From Cordilura impudica (lineage: Eukaryota > Arthropoda > Insecta > Diptera > Scathophagidae), in assembly GCA_963682025.1 (NCBI GenBank), contig OY821518.1, positions 37,532,559-37,596,558 of the forward strand: a stretch of 64,000 nucleotides of DNA, read 5' to 3'. The notes beneath the pieces were generated by a model. It was not told the origin of the DNA. It was given only the letters and a program-made list of their open reading frames with translations, and did no database searches. The translations under genes were made by a program, and so were the position numbers. Below, one piece after another: positions 12,701 through 23,734 of the stretch. Numbering within the stretch: the stretch's first letter is position 1; each line of letters starts with the position of its first letter.

Positions 12701-13123
12701 ATAATCTTCGGTTAAGAAATTGACAACAATGCTATCGTTGCTGTGCTAGCATCCTTTATCTAAAATACGTATTTAACCTTTTCTCATATATGGCCTGGTC
12801 AGGCCATTTCACACAACGAAGGTATTTTTTTACAAAATAGAAATGAAGTAAATATTACGAATTTAATATGTTCCAACGATTTGCTAGAGGGCTAAGCCTC
12901 GTCAGACCTTACTTCGTATTTTATCTTTTGGAATATCTTTTAGTTTAAACCCCAATGCTACCAAAAATACCACATCCTCTTTTGAAAAGTACTATAAATA
13001 ACTTTTTTATATTAACGGAGCGGCTCAACAAATATTCATTTTTAAAGGGAAGTAATAAGATGTTTTTCAAGCCAATACTGCAGTTTAATTGGTTTCTATG
13101 GAATAATGAATAATAATGCTAAT
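12701..13123. other. Non-coding, with one short palindrome
   Basis: The only structure I see is TGGCCTGGTCAGGCCA near 12790 (7-bp stem, 2-nt loop). No gene. Confidence 0.4.
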
Positions 13124-13375
13124 TTCGGGTATTCCGAATCTTGTATACCCCCCAACTGTATGTTAAACTCAATATCACAACCACTGTTTGGTACGGTACC
13201 ATTTTTATACAGTTGGCGATAATTAACCTTTAAATTCTAATACAATTTACATTTCAAATTAATTGATTCGCTTTTGGCCAGTATTTATTATATTTTCAAA
13301 TTTATTGTCTTTTTTATATAAAAATAAAGATGGTTTTTTTATCTGAAAAATTGCACTATTTGTCTATTATTAGAG
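13124..13375 (+). repeat. Dispersed repeat, family H, copy 1
   Basis: Diverged but collinear with 55335-55562. Shared blocks are 'ccgaatctt', 'gtacggt', 'atacagt.g', 'aacctttaa.ttctaata', 'ccagtatttatta' and 'tctattattrgagta'. No ends or coding capacity are visible. Confidence 0.5.
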
Positions 13376-13984
13376 TAATTAAACTGTAAAAATGCCTCTT
13401 TCATAAAAGACCAAAGAGAAATATTTTTTAGCGGAATCAGCACTAGAAAATCCATGCTCCAATAAAGGAATCATACTTTGAAATGTTTTAAGAGCTCAAA
13501 AACTTTACTATATTAAAAAAAAGTTTCAAATTAGTCTTGACTAAAAATCTGGGCAATTTTATTTTCCCATATATCAGTAAAATGTAAAGGACCCTTTAAA
13601 AAAATGTAATTGTGAAATATTTGTACCTGAATAGGTTAAAAAACAGATTTGATACAAAAAAAAAATAAATAAATGCATGTAAGAAGTTAAAGTCGGTCTA
13701 TGCGGATAAAAAAAAATATAGCTTAATTAAAGTTTTGGAAACGAAAAACTTTTTGCAAAAAAATTAAAATTTACGTGCTGAGATTAGTTGAACATTTATC
13801 AAATTTTGCATAACTGTGCTATAAATTTACAAGATATTTAAGGCCATTTTCCTAAATAAGATATAAAATCAATTAATCAAATCCGATTCCCAAATTATTT
13901 GTCAAATAATTGAATATGTTCCTAACAATGACATGAGAGTTAAAAAAAATTCATGTGAGTCCGATCACAGAGGAGATGTATAAA
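13376..13984. other. AT-rich non-coding stretch
   Basis: No gene or structured repeat recognised. Confidence 0.4.
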
Positions 13985-14125
13985 CATCTAGTAATTAAAG
14001 ATTTTTTTATATCACTTTTTTACAATCAAACAGATAGCGTCATCTGTGTATCACTTATAGCAATCAACTGCAGGGGCTCTGCTGATATAAAAATATTTAT
14101 TTTTATTATTTCAACCAGTTAATTT
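13985..14125 (-). repeat. Inverted-pair repeat, family K, copy 2
   Basis: Reverse complement of 2121-2240, with an extra insert of about 30 nt near 14070-14100. It directly abuts the second satellite array. Confidence 0.6.
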
Positions 14126-14657
14126 TTCGTTTCTTATTTTTCATTTTTCCTTTTTCATTTCTTATTTTTCATTTTTCATTCATTTTTTATTTTTGATTTT
14201 TCATTTTTCGTTTTTCATTTTTAATTTTTCGTTTTCCATTTTTCATTTTCAATTTTTTATTTTGCATATTTTATTTTTCATTTTTCAGTTTTTATTTTTC
14301 ATTTTTTATTTTTCTTTTTTATTTTTCGTTTTTCATTTTTCGTTTTTCATTTTTAATTTTTCGTTTTCCATTTTTCATTTTCAATTTTTTATTTTGCATA
14401 TTTTATTTTTCATTTTTCAGTTTTTATTTTTCATTTTTTATTTTTCTTTTTTATTTTTCGTTTTTCATTTTTCGTTTTTCATTTTTAATTTTTCGTTTTC
14501 CATTTTTCATTTTCAATTTTTTATTTTTCATATTTTATTTTTCATTTTTCAGTTTTTATTTTTCATTTTTTATTTTTCTTTTTTTATTTTTCATTTTTCG
14601 TTTTTCATTTTTCATTTTTTATTTTTCATTTTTTACTTTTCATTTTTCATTTTTAAA
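14126..14657. repeat. 7-bp satellite with 132-bp higher-order unit
   Basis: Same 7-nt unit as the array at the left end, here organised into a higher-order repeat. The marker 'ttaatttttcgttttcc' recurs at about 14221, 14353 and 14485, exactly 132 bp apart, so there are three near-identical units followed by a diverged tail. The 180-codon open frame here is a by-product. Confidence 0.9.
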
Positions 14658-15424
14658 CAGGTTCTTACTTATCGTAATTGTTTCACCAATACAATCATAT
14701 GTCAAACCGATTTTGTCTTACGTCTCACAGCGTAACATGTGAGTTCACATGTTGTGCTGTTTTTGTGATTGTATTGTGAAATAGAAGTTTACCCCCTGCG
14801 CGTATGGATGTTTACACATCAAAAAATATATAACATTAAGAGACCTGAGATAGTGGTTTTTTGTATTAATGACAATCGAAATAAATTTTTTTTTATATTT
14901 TTAAAATTAAAAATTGAGTCAAATTCTAGTAAAAAAATTCGATTAATTAAAATTGCTTTAAATTGGACTATTTTAAAGCAAGAGTTACCTGACCTTCTGA
15001 TTTTTTCCCCCTAAGTTTACGGAAAATAATTTTTTATTAACTTGTTTTAAGCTTTGCTAGATTAGCGGTAATTATTTATGAAAAATATAAGACAAATATT
15101 AAAGAACAACCTTTAACGTATTTGAAAGGAAATATATTTAAAATTCTAAAAGTTTTTAATCTGAAAGCCATTCTACAAAAGAAATATTTTGTATTCAAAA
15201 AAACATGATGAATTGCATACAAAAAAATGGTAAATTAATTAAATTCTAAATATTTCAAATTAAAAAACTTTTAATATGGAAGTTTTTCTATAAGTTCAAA
15301 TTAAGAGTTCTTAAAAGAAAAACTGTTTCCATATAAGGTATTGCAAAAGAAATGGATGAAAATCCGATTAATTTTTTTACTTTTATTAAAATCTATAAAT
15401 AGTTATTTAAATTTTTGTAAATAA
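14658..15424. other. AT-rich non-coding stretch
   Basis: No recognisable gene. The open frame at 14769-15014 is lysine- and isoleucine-rich, as expected by chance in AT-rich DNA. Confidence 0.4.
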
Positions 15425-15802
15425 CTAGCAGATTCCAGCTCTCGAAATTCGAGTGCAAATTCTAGGAATTTTCTTTTTTTTCATTAAATAAAGACCCTAA
15501 ATGTATGCTAATCAATTATAGCCAATTCACAAATCAACACAAAAAACAAACTCATTTTTATTACAAACATATCAACAAATTTAATAAAAAACACATAGCA
15601 TATGTATAATTTTATGTATGTGTTAGTAGCAACTTTAAATGCAATTCACTCAAAATAAAGGAAAAATTTAAAAAATCTATAAATATGCGAAACGGCTAAA
15701 AATAAATACCTTTCAAATAATATACGTTTGGTTAAAATCAGGCTAAAACGGTAGAACAAAACATCGGTCACAAAAAATCGCCTAGCCTATTAATATTATA
15801 GA
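15425..15802 (-). mobile_element. Non-autonomous Helitron, copy 5 (378 bp)
   Basis: Complete copy. On the minus strand it reads A|TCTATAATATTAATAGGC at the start and ends with a hairpin (ctcgaaattcgag), then TGCTAG|T. Its length is identical to copy 1. Confidence 0.85.
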
Positions 15803-16039
15803 TAAGCACTTTTTAAGAAAATTTACTTTATTATATGTTTTTTCATATTAATGATTTTTTGATAAAGTATAACGTTAACGTGGATACATACATACTAATT
15901 AAGCAAATGCTATAACCGTAGTGACCACAACAATAACAACAACACCATTAAAGTTTCCACACATATACATATTTCAAAATATAGAATAACAACAATAACA
16001 ACAACAACATAGAAAAACTTATTTTTCAAGAGTTTTTTT

Positions 16040-16260
16040 TTTACATTATCATTGAAATCTTGAGACTTGTTAGGCCGATTCTGATGATTATAAAATCAAG
16101 CAAGCTGCTCAGAATATCGATAAATCATTTCAACTAAAAATGGGTAACCTAGCTTACCCATTAATGGCAAGGTCGTGATTTCTTCAGACAGACAGACGGA
16201 CATCGCTATATCAACTCCGGTGGTTATAAGGATCACGCTTGTGTTGGGGGTACACAAACA
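16040..16260 (+). mobile_element. mini-me/DINE-1-like repeat, family A fragment
   Basis: Contains 'cagacagacagacggacatcg', then 'ggttataaggatcac' and 'gttgggggt', matching the middle of the copy at 1690-2108. A local 'gggtaacctagcttaccca' hairpin precedes it. Both termini are missing. Confidence 0.55.
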
Positions 16261-16379
16261 CCTAATATATCAATATTTCTCAGAAATAATTAGAAATGAA
16301 CCATATGTTATATAAAAAGTCCTTATGATACAATTATACAATGCCTAGTGCGCTTTCCTTGAACGAGTATAACAAATAC

Positions 16380-16822
16380 TACCACCTTTATGAAAAAGTA
16401 CTTACAGAGTAAAATTTAGCACAAAGAAACATAAAAAGAAATAGGTTGAAATAGTTTCAAAAATATTAAAGTTTTTCTATAGAAATTTATTATAATGTAC
16501 CAATTAGGAAAATATGAAAAAGTATTTACTATAACAACCGATCTATGAAAAGATAATTACTATACGACATTTCCTGTAAAAAGTGTATTAAGTATTTAAG
16601 GAGCCTTTATAAATCATTACTCCGGTGAAGAAAATAAAAACGTTTTTTTATGTAGAGTATTTATAATTTTACCCGCTCTATGAAAAATTTCTTCAAACTG
16701 CAAGAATTTTCTCGCAACTGTAGTAAAAATTCGAGCTGAAATAGTTCATTCTTAATTTATAATTCATTCTTTATTATTAAATAGAGAATTTTTTCTATCT
16801 GAAAAAGTACCCTTTTTAACCG
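16380..16822 (+). repeat. Degenerate dispersed motif YTATGAAAAAGTATTTAC
   Basis: Variants of a 'tatgaaaaagtatttac' motif recur irregularly near 16390, 16513, 16553, 16577, 16681 and 16796. It could be a decayed minisatellite. Spacing is uneven and confidence is low. Confidence 0.35.
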
Positions 16823-16825
16823 TAA

Positions 16826-17253
16826 AGGTGGATTCATCGTCGCGAACCGCAGCCTGCAGAATGAAGACTCGTTTGTTTAATTATAACGAGCAACCCGCAG
16901 CTCGATTCATTGTCTGTATGTTGAGTTACTGCAGAAATTTTTTTAAAAAGCTGTTCAGCTGTCTAAATTAGAAGTGAAAAAGTTTTACCTATTGGCAAAA
17001 TTGCTTTTGATCGCAGAGCTGCCAAAGCACCACATAAAAAATAAACATTTCTTAAAAATCTTTACGAAAAAAATAAAAAATCAAGAGATGGCAACATTTA
17101 GTCTTCAGACTGCAGACTGCGTTTCAAAATCAAATTAGTCTGCAGTCTAACGAGTAAAAATTGCTCGTTACTTTTCTCTCCTTTTCTAACGAGTAAACTT
17201 CATATAAAAAAAAAACAGTCTGCAGACTGCGGTTCTAGATGATGAATCCACCT
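16826..17253. mobile_element. PIF/Harbinger-type MITE (428 bp) with TAA duplication
   Basis: Terminal inverted repeats start AGGTGGATTCATC at the left and end GATGAATCCACCT at the right. Homology continues inward through AACCGCAG.CTGCAG on both sides. TAA flanks each end (16823-16825 and 17254-17256). A 3-bp TAA/TTA duplication is the Harbinger hallmark. The interior holds inverted CTGCAGACTGC and AACGAG motifs and no open frame. It is non-autonomous. Confidence 0.75.
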
Positions 17254-17256
17254 TAA

Positions 17257-18093
17257 TATTACTACATGTTTTCGAAGAGACATGCTACAATTGGACTCTC
17301 AATCAGTAATGATGGGCAATATAATTTTTTAAATTTTTTCTGAATGTTTATAGCTTAAAATCATTTTTTTATACAAACCATCTGTATGTAACCACGAGAT
17401 ATTATGCACAGCTTATATATTTTTTGGAAATATAATATGATAATAAAACAATAAAATAAATATCAGAACACGGACTTCTCAGATCCTCTTTTTTGGGGCA
17501 CGATTAAGGTTAAGTAATAAAACTATTTTGCATACGTTTTAAATAAATTCTAAAAAGTTAAAATAATTTTTTCTAAATTTCTAAATATAGATTGCAACTT
17601 CTGCATCACCAATGTTAGTAAGAAAAAAGCTTTATTTACAATAGGTTTATTAATTAAAAATTTATTAAGAAATATTTTATTTTAATAAAGCCAATTCAAG
17701 CACAATTGCGAAAATATTTTATACAAAATTCAATACTTCTGAAGAATTTTTTTTATTAATTTCATAAATTTATTTGTATAAGTATAGTACAATATGTAGG
17801 CACACAATGGTTATATATATGTATGCGTTAAAATATGTAGATATATATATTTAGTTAGAAAGTTTAGAATAATAGTTTTTCTTTTTAAGTTTAAATGTAA
17901 AAAGTTATAAATTGTTGTTCAATAGATTGAGCTACAATACTCCATACCAAATGATTTAAAATAAAAATAAAAATTTCATTCCATTTTATACAAAAATAAA
18001 AATAAAAATAAAAAAAATACAAATGTACAGCTTAAAGCGTTTGTTATAAGAAAAAATTTACAATAAAGAAAAAAAAAATGCAAATAGAAATTT
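17257..18093. other. AT-rich region 3' of the icarapin-like exons
   Basis: On the minus strand this is either the next intron or the 3' UTR of the icarapin-like gene. AATAAA occurs on the minus strand near 17770 and 17632. No further coding exon is recognisable. Confidence 0.4.
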
Positions 18094-18105
18094 TTAATAT
18101 TTTAC

Positions 18106-18390
18106 CTCAGGATCATCAATATTGCCCTGAATTTCATTTTCGTTGATTTTCTTTTCTAAGGGTTCACGTCTTTCGTCAGAATCATCTGATTCAGCATTGT
18201 TATTTTTGCTGTCAGGTGCAGAGGTAACCGGTTTCAGATTATCAGCGTTATCATTGTTTTTGGTGGCTACAGTTTCATCAACATTTTCGCCTTCTTCCAC
18301 GGGTCGTACATTCACAACACGTACCTTGAAGAGACTGTTTGCGTCACCATAAACAGTTTCATTAATCTCCACTTTATGGCCATCGACAAT
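18106..18390 (-). CDS. Icarapin-like protein, third visible coding exon
   Basis: The 95 codons begin IVDGHKVEINET, directly after an AG at 18392-18391. They continue with a VRVVNVRP block and then a Ser/Asp/Glu/Asn-rich acidic tail. The order NTTST.K / I.DGH.V.INET followed by a .RVR.V.VRP block is, as I know the family, the conserved core of insect icarapins (secreted acidic proteins; the honeybee member is a venom protein with N-glycosylation motifs). NET here is a glycosylation sequon. The exon ends at a possible donor GAG|GTAAAA (18106/18105). Without splicing, the frame ends three codons later at 18094, so either this is the last exon or a further exon lies to the left. Codon use and splice sites look functional. 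Confidence 0.8.
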
Positions 18391-18467
18391 CTTTAGTTTT
18401 TCGTTTTACCAAAAAATAGTAAATTTATAATTTTAAATGAACTATTGATTACAACCTTTAATATTAC

Positions 18468-18616
18468 CTTAACCGTTGAGGTGGTGTTACCATTTTCCGT
18501 AGGGATTTTTGGGAACACAATGCCACTGGTTCCATCTTCATCGCTGTCATCAGTATCAATTCTAGAGCCAAACAAACTAGATGGAAAGACACGAGCACTG
18601 AAGCGACGGAAGAGAT
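18468..18616 (-). CDS. Icarapin-like protein, second visible coding exon
   Basis: The exon starts after AG at 18618-18617. Its first two bases complete the split codon left by the exon at 59887-60075 (G|AT, Asp), so the two join in frame as FDD-LFRRFSARVFPSS. It continues through an acidic DTDDSDEDG stretch and VFPKIPTENGNTTSTVK, and ends AAG|GTAAT with phase 0. The next exon follows after a 77-bp intron (18391-18467). The NTTST motif with its glycosylation sequon, immediately before the exon junction, is typical of icarapins. Open reading continues without stops. Confidence 0.85.
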
Positions 18617-18618
18617 CT

Positions 18619-19320
18619 ACAATTAAGAATTGTAAACAAATTTGTATTATTATAAATTGTTGAATATTTTACTATTTGAATTGAAATATTGCAATCATTT
18701 GTGAGAAATTAAAAATTTGATTGTTTTTTAGTGCTACTTTTATTTTCCCTTGTAATTGCCTGACAACTGTCATTAAGTCCACCAATAAAGTGTTTTTCGA
18801 TAAGACTTGCGAATATGAAATTATTATGAGCAAACTCCACAATTTCCAAATCTCAACAATATAAATTAGAATTTTAGACTACAAAAAATTATATTGGGAA
18901 TTACAAACTGATATTTCGAATTTAAAATGGTTAAATAATCTAACCCATACAAACAAAGTTTTTATTAAAACTCTTTACTTCCTTATGCAGAAGGTTTTTA
19001 ATCTCTCCGTGACAGCGCGTGACTTTGCGTGACTATTTTAAAATTAATCTTTGACCACAACAAGTCTATGGACAAAGTTTAATATCTCTGTGACTTTGCG
19101 TGGCTATGAGTGACTGTGTGTGAGTTTCTTAAAATTGATCACAACAAGTCTATGGACAAAGTTTCAGATCGATCGGATGAGGGGGAATGGGGATGCCTCA
19201 CGACAGACAGAAAAAGAGTATGAGTTAAAAGAAAGCGTTCAAAAATCAATTGAAAAATGAAAGCAAATACGATGCTTTTTGACAATTGGTCATAGGTCCA
19301 ACTGATTGGATATAAAAAAC
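18619..19320. other. Intron sequence with a short duplicated tract
   Basis: The tract 'cacaacaagtctatggacaa' occurs at about 19056 and again at 19140 within an 84-bp tandem duplication. It is followed by 'gtttcagatcgatcgg' and a 'gacagacag' remnant typical of the (GTCY)n elements. Nothing else is recognised. Confidence 0.5.
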
Positions 19321-19554
19321 AATTAAGAATATTATAGTCGGTCTAGACCAACTATATGATACCTATCCTTGCCTTTAGAGACCCTATCTCTTAGGTCCAA
19401 CTAATCAGAAATAGAATATAATCATAAACTAAATTTGAGTGGAATTATTATTAATTTTGTTGCCTTTGAATATGAAAAAGTTAATATCGGATGCTATATT
19501 TATATGGGGCTAGGTCGAAAAATGGACCGATCCTGACTATATTTGGTAAGGTCA

Positions 19555-21592
19555 AAAAGGTAAATCAACGATCACAGCTGTCTACAAATTAACTTCAATG
19601 ATTGAAAAAACACTGGAGTTGAAGGGAGTAGCCTTATGTTCCTTTATGGACATAGAAGGCGCTTTTGACAACGCCAGCTTTCAATCTATAGAAGGAGCGC
19701 TGATCAGATTGGACTCGGACCCAATTGTGACAGTGTGGATAAAAAAGTTGCTCTCTAGGAGACAAATAGTGGCTAGCCTTGGAGATGAAGATAGAAGGAT
19801 TAGCATTATAAAAGGATGCCCTCAGGGAGGCGTACTTTCCCCATTACTGTGGTCAATCTTGGTGGATGACCTCATTGTAAAACTAAACGATAATGGTTTT
19901 ACCACTGTGGGTTATGCGGATGACATCACAGTGTTTATAGGTGGAACACATGACCAGACAATTGGGGAACAAATGTCAGAAGCACTAAGGCTTACATGGG
20001 AATGGTGGGAAGACGAGGGACTTTCCATAAATCCCAATAAAACCACAATTATCCCGTTCACTAGAAGAAGGAATCTTTATATTCCATCACTTCTTATAAG
20101 GAACACGGAGGTCAAACTCAAGGGGGAGGTAAAATATCTGGGTATATTACTTGATAGAACACTCACCTGGAATCCTCATCTAGAGTCGATAACGAATAAG
20201 GGAATAAAGTCAATATGGGCCAGCAAACAACTTCTAGGCGGATCATTGGGTCTAAACCCTAAAATGTCATTGTGGATATATAAACAAATAATCCTTCCGG
20301 GTATTTCATATGGCTCAGTTATATGGTGGCAGAAGACAAACCAGACTGGAGAACGTTTAAAATTATCCAAAATACAGAGATTAGCATGTTTGAACATCAC
20401 GGGAGCAATGAGAACAGAACGGCAGCAATGGAGGTTATCCTAAATCTCAATCCGCTGCACTTATCGATCCAAGGAGAAGCTTTTAAACAAGCTATTGACC
20501 TTCACAGACTATACAAATTTAAGGAAGGCGATCATAAAGGACACCTGAAGATCCTTGATAAAGCCAAAAGCATCAAAGATATGACTTTATGTAGTGATCA
20601 GATAGATCTGGTTTTGGAACTTAAAACGAACTACACTGTTCATATCCCGAGCAGATTCGAGTGGGAATCTAACCCTACATGGCTGCATGAAGATGCCCAG
20701 AAGTGGTACACTGACGGATCCAAAACAACAGAAGGAGTAGGAGCGGGGGTTTACAGACCAAGGTGCAAACTCCATATCACCCTATGTAATGAATCCACAT
20801 TATTTACAGCAGAACTATACGCACTAAATGCTGCTACTGCTAAACTATTGGAAAGAAACCTGACAAAGACGAAGATAAATCTAATGTCAGATAGCCAAGC
20901 TGTTCTAAAAGCACTGGACAAATCGGCATACCACCATAAATCCGTACTCGAAAGCCATAGCATCCTAAATAAACTGGCTGAACTAAATAAAGTGTCGCTT
21001 ATATGGGTAGCAGGTCACAAAGGGCAGGATGGAAATGAGAAAGCCGATGAGGAGAGGAAAGACCATTTATTGCTCTGAACCCTCAAATCGGATTCACCAG
21101 AATAGACATAACCGAGAAATTCGACAGATGGATTAAAGACGAATCAGTGGAGTATTGGAACGGACCATTACTACTTTAACACTCAAAAAAATTCTTGCAT
21201 CGAAGTGAAAAATGGAGCAGAGATGCCCCAATATTGAACAGATCCAATCTAAGACTCCTATGTGGGGCGCTCACAGGACATTATGCGTGCAACTACATCC
21301 TGTGCATTTAAAACGTGCAGATACTGCCTGGAGGATGATGAAACAATGGAGCATAATATACTGGCAAAGTGTCCAGCGTTTGCACAAAGTTTTTGGCGAA
21401 TCTGAAATCAGGGAGGAGGCATACAAAACATTGGCGGTGAAGGATATCATCAAGTTCCTAAACGCTGTAATGAACTCATAAAACAGGAGAACAAGAATCT
21501 GAAAGAGGGTGCACAATAGATCTACTTGGTCGCAGTGCAGGATGGAATAACACTCAACCCGACAACATCGCAAATCGTAACCGTAAATATTA
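19555..21592 (+). pseudogene. 5'-truncated LINE: RT, RNase H, CCHC tail (I/LOA/R1-like)
   Basis: Flanked by an exact 10-bp target duplication GGTAAGGTCA (19545-19554 and 21593-21602). The first frame (19598-20443) shows RT motif A SFMDIEGAFDNA, motif B KGCPQGGVLSPLLW and motif C GYADDITVF, then KIQRLACLNITGAMRT. A 1-2 nt indel at about 20413 moves the frame to 20323-21078. That frame gives TAAMEVILNLNPLHLSI and RNase H with YTDGSKTTEG, AELYALNAA, MSDSQAVLKAL and WVAGHKGQDGNEKADE. Another shift at about 21050 leads to RPFIALNPQIGFTRIDI and a CRYCLEDDETMEHNILAKC zinc knuckle (about 21317-21373). The ORF1 and endonuclease regions are absent. RT plus RNase H places it in the I/LOA/R1 group. Inactive. 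Confidence 0.9.
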
Positions 21593-21763
21593 GGTAAGGT
21601 CACTTATTTTTTGCAAAAAATATACAAACCAAATTTTGGAAAAATCTGTGCAATTTTTTTGATTTTTTATAGATTTAAGTGAAGATCGGGATTCAACTTC
21701 ATATGTGCGCTATTGATAAATGGATGTAATAAATATACACAAAACCAATTTGCCCAGATCTAT

Positions 21764-22082
21764 TGTAGTGAAAATACCAAATGAATGAGTAATAGTTGAA
21801 CGATTTACTTGAAGTGCAGGATGATATTAACATACCTTAATTTGGCACACATTAAGTTCAACTACTTCATAACACCGCTTGGTCAAGTTACTCATAGTTA
21901 TTTAAAAGTAATTGGGTATTTTCTCTTACCCTTCTTTTGCTTAGTTGTAAGAATTATTATTGTGACGAATAAATATAATTATTGATTTAAAATTATAATA
22001 AACAGTTGGTTATGAACTATCTACACGATCAGAACGACGTGTTTCATTATTTTAATGTTCGGTAAACTCGCCGAACATAACA
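21764..22082 (+). mobile_element. Solo LTR (319 bp), Ty3/gypsy-like
   Basis: Begins TGTAGTGAAAATACC and ends GAACATAACA, flanked by a 4-bp duplication CTAT (21760-21763 and 22083-22086). Removing it restores 'agatctatatgataatttg', which matches the intact family B copies. A poly(A) signal-like AATAAA lies near 21968. TGTAGT...CA termini with 4-bp duplications are usual in Ty3/gypsy LTRs such as the mdg1/412 lineage. No internal retroelement sequence remains, so it is the product of LTR-LTR recombination. Confidence 0.8.
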
Positions 22083-22395
22083 CTATATGATAATTTGCAT
22101 CTTATGGCAATTTAAGTCAATCTCATAGGGTTCATTTGTATGGGGACTAGGTCTGAACATGAACCGAATTTCACCAGTTTCAATAGCGTTCATCCCATGG
22201 CTGATAGAAACTTATACACTAAATTCCATCAAAATATATTCATACTTGCGACCTGAATACAAGGTTTACATGGACACACAGAGGGTCGGACGTAGAGTCG
22301 GACGGATGGACATCGCTAAATCGACTCAGAAAATTATTCTATATTATACCGGTCAATACCGGTATTATACCGGTCAAATATTTTTGGTAGCTAGA

Positions 22396-23053
22396 AGCAA
22401 TGCTTAATATGATGAAGGCTCTAGGCGAAAGCATGTAAAAATACTTCATCTCAAAATTTAGGCCGCTCGAAATTCATCTTAAGATCTCCAGCATCACTAA
22501 ATATTCATAATTCATAATTTAAAAATTATTAAAAACTATAAATTTTATGCAATAAATTCTTCTTCAGCTGATTGTATAATATTTAATTACAGCTGCATAT
22601 ATATGAAATACTAGTAAACTTCGTCGTGCGTCACTACAACATTGTAATTTTTGGACTTACACACAGTTCCAAGGCCCTCTCTTTACTGGAATACCACATA
22701 TACGATATTTTAAACTGCTACTACTACTGCTACTGCTACTATTACGTGGCCGAACCAACCACTTTTGTGTCGACCAATTACACAAGTTAATAATGGCACA
22801 ACGTCTCAATATCCTTGTTATCATAATAGTTTATATATTAATATTTACTCTGCCACACTGCAAAGTCTAAATATTTTACTGTGTTCAATTCAGGGTACTA
22901 AACTCTTGTTGCAAGAAATGGGGGTTTGGGTTAAGAAACACGGTTTTCGCGTTCTGCTGAAATATATTGCTTGGGTCTTTTGTGAATTAACAAGAATTTT
23001 TCATTTTTTTTTTTAAGTTGGATAGAACATCACTTGATAGTATTCCTGAGAGG
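22396..23053. other. Non-coding, with a (CTA/CTG)n patch
   Basis: Contains a short 'ctactactactgctactgct' microsatellite (22719-22745). The part next to 23053 is probably the 3' continuation of the Jockey-like LINE interrupted by the Transib-like element, but no motif survives. Confidence 0.4.
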
Positions 23054-23058
23054 CGCCG

Positions 23059-23095
23059 CACAGTGGACCATTTGACGAGAAGGCGGTCAAAAATC
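23059..23095 (+). repeat. Left Transib-like terminal repeat: heptamer, 21-nt spacer, nonamer-like
   Basis: CACAGTG at 23059-23065, spacer 23066-23086, then TCAAAAATC at 23087-23095. The nonamer-like part matches the RSS nonamer consensus ACAAAAACC at 7 of 9 positions. Confidence 0.8.
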
Positions 23096-23734
23096 TATAA
23101 CCTTTGATTGGATTGGAATTTTGATATGCGGTTTTTTTGTTTAGTAGGTGAGACTTAAGTTTTGCTATAAAACGTAATTCTCGACCGAAACTAAAAAAAA
23201 AGTTACGGAGGGTTTAAAATACATTTTCATTTGTAGTTGAATTTTAGTACAAATGTGAAGTGTTAAAAGGTAAAAAAAAGGTTTTTTTTAATATAATGTC
23301 TTATTTTTTCAGTTAATTTTACAACTAATACTTTTTAACAATTTTTTAAGTTAATTTTTTCAGAAAATGGCAAACTTTGGCCCCCGTAAACTATTTAGTC
23401 CTAATGTGCACAAGGGCCAAAGGTTGTTTTTTTTTTTTTAAAAAAGATCCCGAGTTCAAATATAATTTATTAAGCAGCGAACGTAAAAGTTAACTTATAT
23501 TGGTTCAAGATAGAGAAGTTTCAATGAAAAACTCGTATGTTTTTGCTTTAAATAAATTTTTTTTTATTGTCTTTTTAAATATTTCTATATCAATTTTTAT
23601 GGTAAATTTATGAAATATAACAATTTTTATTGTAAATTTACAAAATATATAAATTTTTAAATCAAGAAAATTTTTTAACTATATTAAAAAAAAAAGTGTA
23701 ACTTATTGTTAGTGTAATGAAAAAGTACTTTAAA

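Larger units (their letters stand above)
19321..22395 (+). mobile_element. mini-me/DINE-like repeat, family B, copy 1 (split by two insertions)
   Basis: The 5' part (19321-19554) carries the palindromic start 'agtcggtctagaccaact' and the block 'gaaaaatggaccgatcctga'. It resumes at 21593 with 'tttgcaaaaaatatacaaac' and again at 22083, ending near 'caaatatttttggtag'. Compared with the uninterrupted copy at 51974-52764, the missing continuity is restored when a LINE (19555-21592) and a solo LTR (21764-22082) are removed. Confidence 0.75.

Noticed and set aside
14193..14735. 180-codon open frame with 44-residue repeats
   Set aside because: It comes from the 132-bp higher-order satellite unit; no start context or composition of a real protein.
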